From positions 1 to 14,556 of the forward strand of contig JAUVAE010000005.1 of the NCBI GenBank assembly GCA_030591905.1: 14,556 bases of DNA, in the 5' to 3' direction. The notes under the pieces are model-generated. The model was given only the letters and a program-made list of their open reading frames with translations, was not told where the DNA came from and searched no databases. Source of the stretch: Candidatus Komeilibacteria bacterium (GTDB lineage: Bacteria; Patescibacteriota; Patescibacteriia; UBA1558; S5-K13). Shown here one piece after another: positions 11,761 to 14,556 of this stretch. Positions within the stretch are counted from its first letter, which is position 1, and each line of letters opens with the position of its first letter. A program made the position numbers and the translations under genes.

Positions 11761-14556
11761 CTAATAAGGTGCTATTTGATTCCAGGTTGGTAAAGTTTTT
11801 AAAATATCTCCTAAACCTGGTGCGGGATTAATTACGTTTCTACCATCATATATAATATCTTCTGCTGCTTCTCTATATTGATCTAAGCTTCTAAAAGTTC
11901 TTTGAAATCGGAAATTTTTTGCTAAAAATTGCCCAGAAACTCTTAAACGATTTCCACATTCGCTCTCTTCTCCATCACAAGTAAATATTGCTCCGCATCT
12001 CTCTTGTGGATTTTCCAAATCATAACCACATTCTACTCCATCTTCACCTAAAACAATAAAAGTCCCGGCTAATTCTGTAACTCCTGGATCTATCTTCAAA
12101 TCTCCTTTAATTATCCAAGCAACTGATGCTAATTGATTACTACTACCGCTAAATGTCCCCGCCTCATACTTAATGTCACCTTTGATAGTTAAATTTCCAT
12201 CAATTATTATAGTTCCTGCACCACCATTAAGACAATTTTGAAAATTATAAGCTATACCCTCCAGCCTTTCTTCTATAATAACATCTGCTCCTTCAATAAA
12301 ATATATCTTATTATCTAAACAAACATCATAGCTAACCCCCCCATCGTCAGGAACTGCTAATATAACTTCACCATATATTCCATTTATTAAACCATTATAA
12401 TCTAAATTACCCAAAATATTACCATAATCATTTTCTAATTTGGGATACTCATAATTTAAAGGATTACCACTATCGGAAGACATATGCCAAGCCTCGTCAG
12501 ATTCATATAAAGTACTTACCCAATTCATTATATGACCATTAGCTTGAATCATATAAGTTGCATTAAAATAGCCTTCTGGGGGAACAACTGTATAATCGGA
12601 ACCTATATTTGTTTTACTATAAATATTACCATATTTTGAAGACACATATGAACGATATAACCCCGCTCCGGCACTTGGAGAAAATTTAAACCATCCTAGC
12701 CCAACAAGTTCATCGCTAACGGAATTTCCTCCCCAAGCAAATCCTTTTATATTTGCTGTATCAGCATCAAATACTAAACCATACTCCCGACAACTAGAAC
12801 ATAAGTCACAGTTTGTTATGCCATTTTCAAGTTCACACCTTTCACATCCATAGCAAATATTGGTAGTGACTACTGTATCAAGAATTTCTTCTAAACAAGC
12901 TGAACAAAATTTCTTTTCTGGAAATTCATAATTGTGAGAAATCTCATCCCTATTTAAAACCCGAGTATATATTCTTACTATATCTATTTTATCATCCCAA
13001 AAAAACCCCAAACCATCTGTTCCAATAAAAAATTGATCATTATCAATAGATTCACCAGAAAAATCTGAAATACTATCGCCAACATCTCTCACATCATTAA
13101 TATACATTTCCAAATTACCATTTCTATTAACTGTAACTATGACATGGGTCCAATCATTGATACTTGTAACTGACCCTTTAACAGATACTTCAAAAATATT
13201 AAATATTAATTCATTATTCTCTGAGTCAAAATATAATTCCCACTCTTCATCAACTTTAGCACTTATTATTGATAAATGAGTCGGTGATGAATGTTCTAAT
13301 TTCTCATTTTTTATCCATGCTTCAACTGAAAAATCATTATAAGCTATTTTTAATTCTGGATTTGTAATAACATCTATTTCTACATAATCATTTATTCCAT
13401 CAAAACTCAAACAATTATTTATTTTACCGTCATCCATCCATATTGGATCTTCAAATTGCTTAAGGCTACCACTATTTCCAAAACCAGATGAATCACTAGC
13501 TGTTAAACTATCATCTTCATCCATTTTTAAATACATAACAAGTCCATTCTCCTCATCTCTGAAACTACAACTAATACAATTATCATACTTATCATAATTA
13601 GCAATTATAATATCTCCACTCTGCAATGACATCCATCCAATATCATCAAAAGCAACTGCATTAGCCCAGCCGGTAATCATATGGGGATATACTTCTCCTC
13701 CTTGGGAAGACCAATACAATTTAGCATCTGGGACGCTATTATCAGGAGCCAAACCGCTACAAGTATCTCCAAAACATATCCATCCTATTCCGTTTGACCA
13801 GATCCATCCATTTATTTTTCCCGTACCATCTTCAATATTTAATAAATAGTTAGAATTATGAAATAAATTATGTTCAATTTGATCTTCACTCAAAACTACT
13901 TTAAAAATACTAATATTATCTAATTCACCTTCAAAATGCATAGCTCCTCCACAACCATCACAAACACTATATCCGATTTTCTTAAAATCTTGTCCAATAT
14001 TGCTAATAAAATCTGCCTCATTAATATAAGACCCATCTCGATAAGCCCTAACATCATTATTCTCTCTAGTTAAGGTGTAATGATGCCAATTATCATCCCA
14101 TAAAAATACATTCTCAATAGTTATTGTATTAGATCCTAATATGCTCCAATTTAAATCAACTCCTCCCACGCCAACAATATTAACACCCTGCGAACCTAAA
14201 TGGAACAAGCCCTCATTTGCTGTCTTTTCTGGCGCTTTAGCCCACCAAGCAATCGTAAATTCTTTTCCTGGATCGAAACTTTCTATTTCAATATAATTAT
14301 TAATCCCATTAAAATATAAAGAATTGTCAAAATTTGAATCTCGAGTAGCTAGACCACTAGTTCGATTCTTACCACCATTTCTAATATTAGATATATCAAA
14401 ATTAAATAAGGTACCATTATTATTATATCCTGAATTATCTTGAACTATTTCACTATTAATATCATCACCATCAAAATTAAATTCCAAAGAAGAATCAACA
14501 TTTATGCCACAATAATCTTCATAAGTACTCCCATATAAATTATTACATGACTCTGA
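11761..14556 (-). CDS. Large LamG-domain, cysteine-rich surface protein at the head of the pil cluster (5' truncated)
   Basis: The frame is open to the right edge, giving at least 931 residues; a TTG at 14487 is not a convincing start because coding continues upstream (CNNLYGSTYEDYCGINVDSS). Two concanavalin-like LamG domains are seen (about 13880-14500, SLYFNGINNYIEI..FTIAWWAKAP; and 12960-13550, LVMYLKMDEDDS..CLSFDGINDYVEI..FSVEAWIKN). GWIWSNGIGWI-type modules lie after the first LamG and, in diverged form (GFAWGG..GLGWFKF), after a compact Cys cluster (12785-12910). The C-terminal 280 residues contain a beta-rich segment (GTIIIDGNLTIKGDI, AWIIKGDLKIDPGVTELAGTFIVLG) and end with IIYDGRNVINPAPGLGDILKTLPTW. 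Similar large exported proteins precede pilM in other Patescibacteria, from memory. Likely an exported adhesin or pilus-associated protein; substrate unknown. Confidence 0.75.
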   Translation of the reverse strand, partial: SESCNNLYGSTYEDYCGINVDSSLEFNFDGDDINSEIVQDNSGYNNNGTLFNFDISNIRNGGKNRTSGLATRDSNFDNSLYFNGINNYIEIESFDPGKEFTIAWWAKAPEKTANEGLFHLGSQGVNIVGVGGVDLNWSILGSNTITIENVFLWDDNWHHYTLTRENNDVRAYRDGSYINEADFISNIGQDFKKIGYSVCDGCGGAMHFEGELDNISIFKVVLSEDQIEHNLFHNSNYLLNIEDGTGKINGWIWSNGIGWICFGDTCSGLAPDNSVPDAKLYWSSQGGEVYPHMITGWANAVAFDDIGWMSLQSGDIIIANYDKYDNCISCSFRDEENGLVMYLKMDEDDSLTASDSSGFGNSGSLKQFEDPIWMDDGKINNCLSFDGINDYVEIDVITNPELKIAYNDFSVEAWIKNEKLEHSSPTHLSIISAKVDEEWELYFDSENNELIFNIFEVSVKGSVTSINDWTHVIVTVNRNGNLEMYINDVRDVGDSISDFSGESIDNDQFFIGTDGLGFFWDDKIDIVRIYTRVLNRDEISHNYEFPEKKFCSACLEEILDTVVTTNICYGCERCELENGITNCDLCSSCREYGLVFDADTANIKGFAWGGNSVSDELVGLGWFKFSPSAGAGLYRSYVSSKYGNIYSKTNIGSDYTVVPPEGYFNATYMIQANGHIMNWVSTLYESDEAWHMSSDSGNPLNYEYPKLENDYGNILGNLDYNGLINGIYGEVILAVPDDGGVSYDVCLDNKIYFIEGADVIIEERLEGIAYNFQNCLNGGAGTIIIDGNLTIKGDIKYEAGTFSGSSNQLASVAWIIKGDLKIDPGVTELAGTFIVLGEDGVECGYDLENPQERCGAIFTCDGEESECGNRLRVSGQFLAKNFRFQRTFRSLDQYREAAEDIIYDGRNVINPAPGLGDILKTLPTWNQIAPY

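Overview
The window is AT-rich, with A/T-rich intergenic gaps, Lys/Asn/Ile-heavy proteins and few clear Shine-Dalgarno sites. Its gene content and order suggest a member of the Candidate Phyla Radiation (Patescibacteria), probably a Parcubacteria-like lineage. This rests on protein family resemblance and on a type IV pilus (T4P) locus with inner-membrane parts but no outer-membrane secretin gene. I could not run a taxonomic search.

Layout. Left edge, + strand: the 3' end of a RelA/SpoT-type gene (TGS domain, no ACT domain after it). Next come a degenerate tRNA-Arg-like cloverleaf on the minus strand, a bidirectional terminator and an uncharacterised two-helix membrane protein (minus). That gene shares back-to-back overlapping promoters with a tRNA-Ser(GCT). 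From 1169 to 3250 lies a pilin island: two paralogous six-cysteine pilins, both minus, flank a two-gene + unit made of a small single-helix membrane protein and a third pilin-like protein. From 3429 to the right edge runs a long minus-strand T4P cluster. In transcription order it encodes a large LamG/cysteine-rich surface protein (cut by the window edge), PilM, PilN, PilO (broken by an in-frame stop), a small PilP-like protein, PilB, a CheY-like response regulator, a PilT-like protein and PilC.

How the parts work together. By family knowledge, PilB powers extension through PilC, PilM/PilN/PilO and the small PilP-like protein form the inner-membrane alignment complex, the pilins form the fibre, and the large protein is a plausible pilus-linked or surface adhesin. 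No prepilin peptidase (PilD) and no conventional PilT are seen here; either may lie elsewhere in the genome.

Main points of interest: (1) the PilT-family protein has lost most catalytic signatures (Walker A Lys to Arg, Walker B Glu to Lys, both conserved His changed) and looks like a pseudo-ATPase; (2) pilO carries a single in-frame TAA, with the frame fully open and PilO-like on both sides; (3) PilN has a long, very basic N-terminal extension with two NLLP motifs; (4) one pilin paralog is bracketed by two nearly identical 26-bp palindromes next to a tRNA gene; (5) a tRNA-Arg-like relic whose stems are held together largely by G-U pairs.
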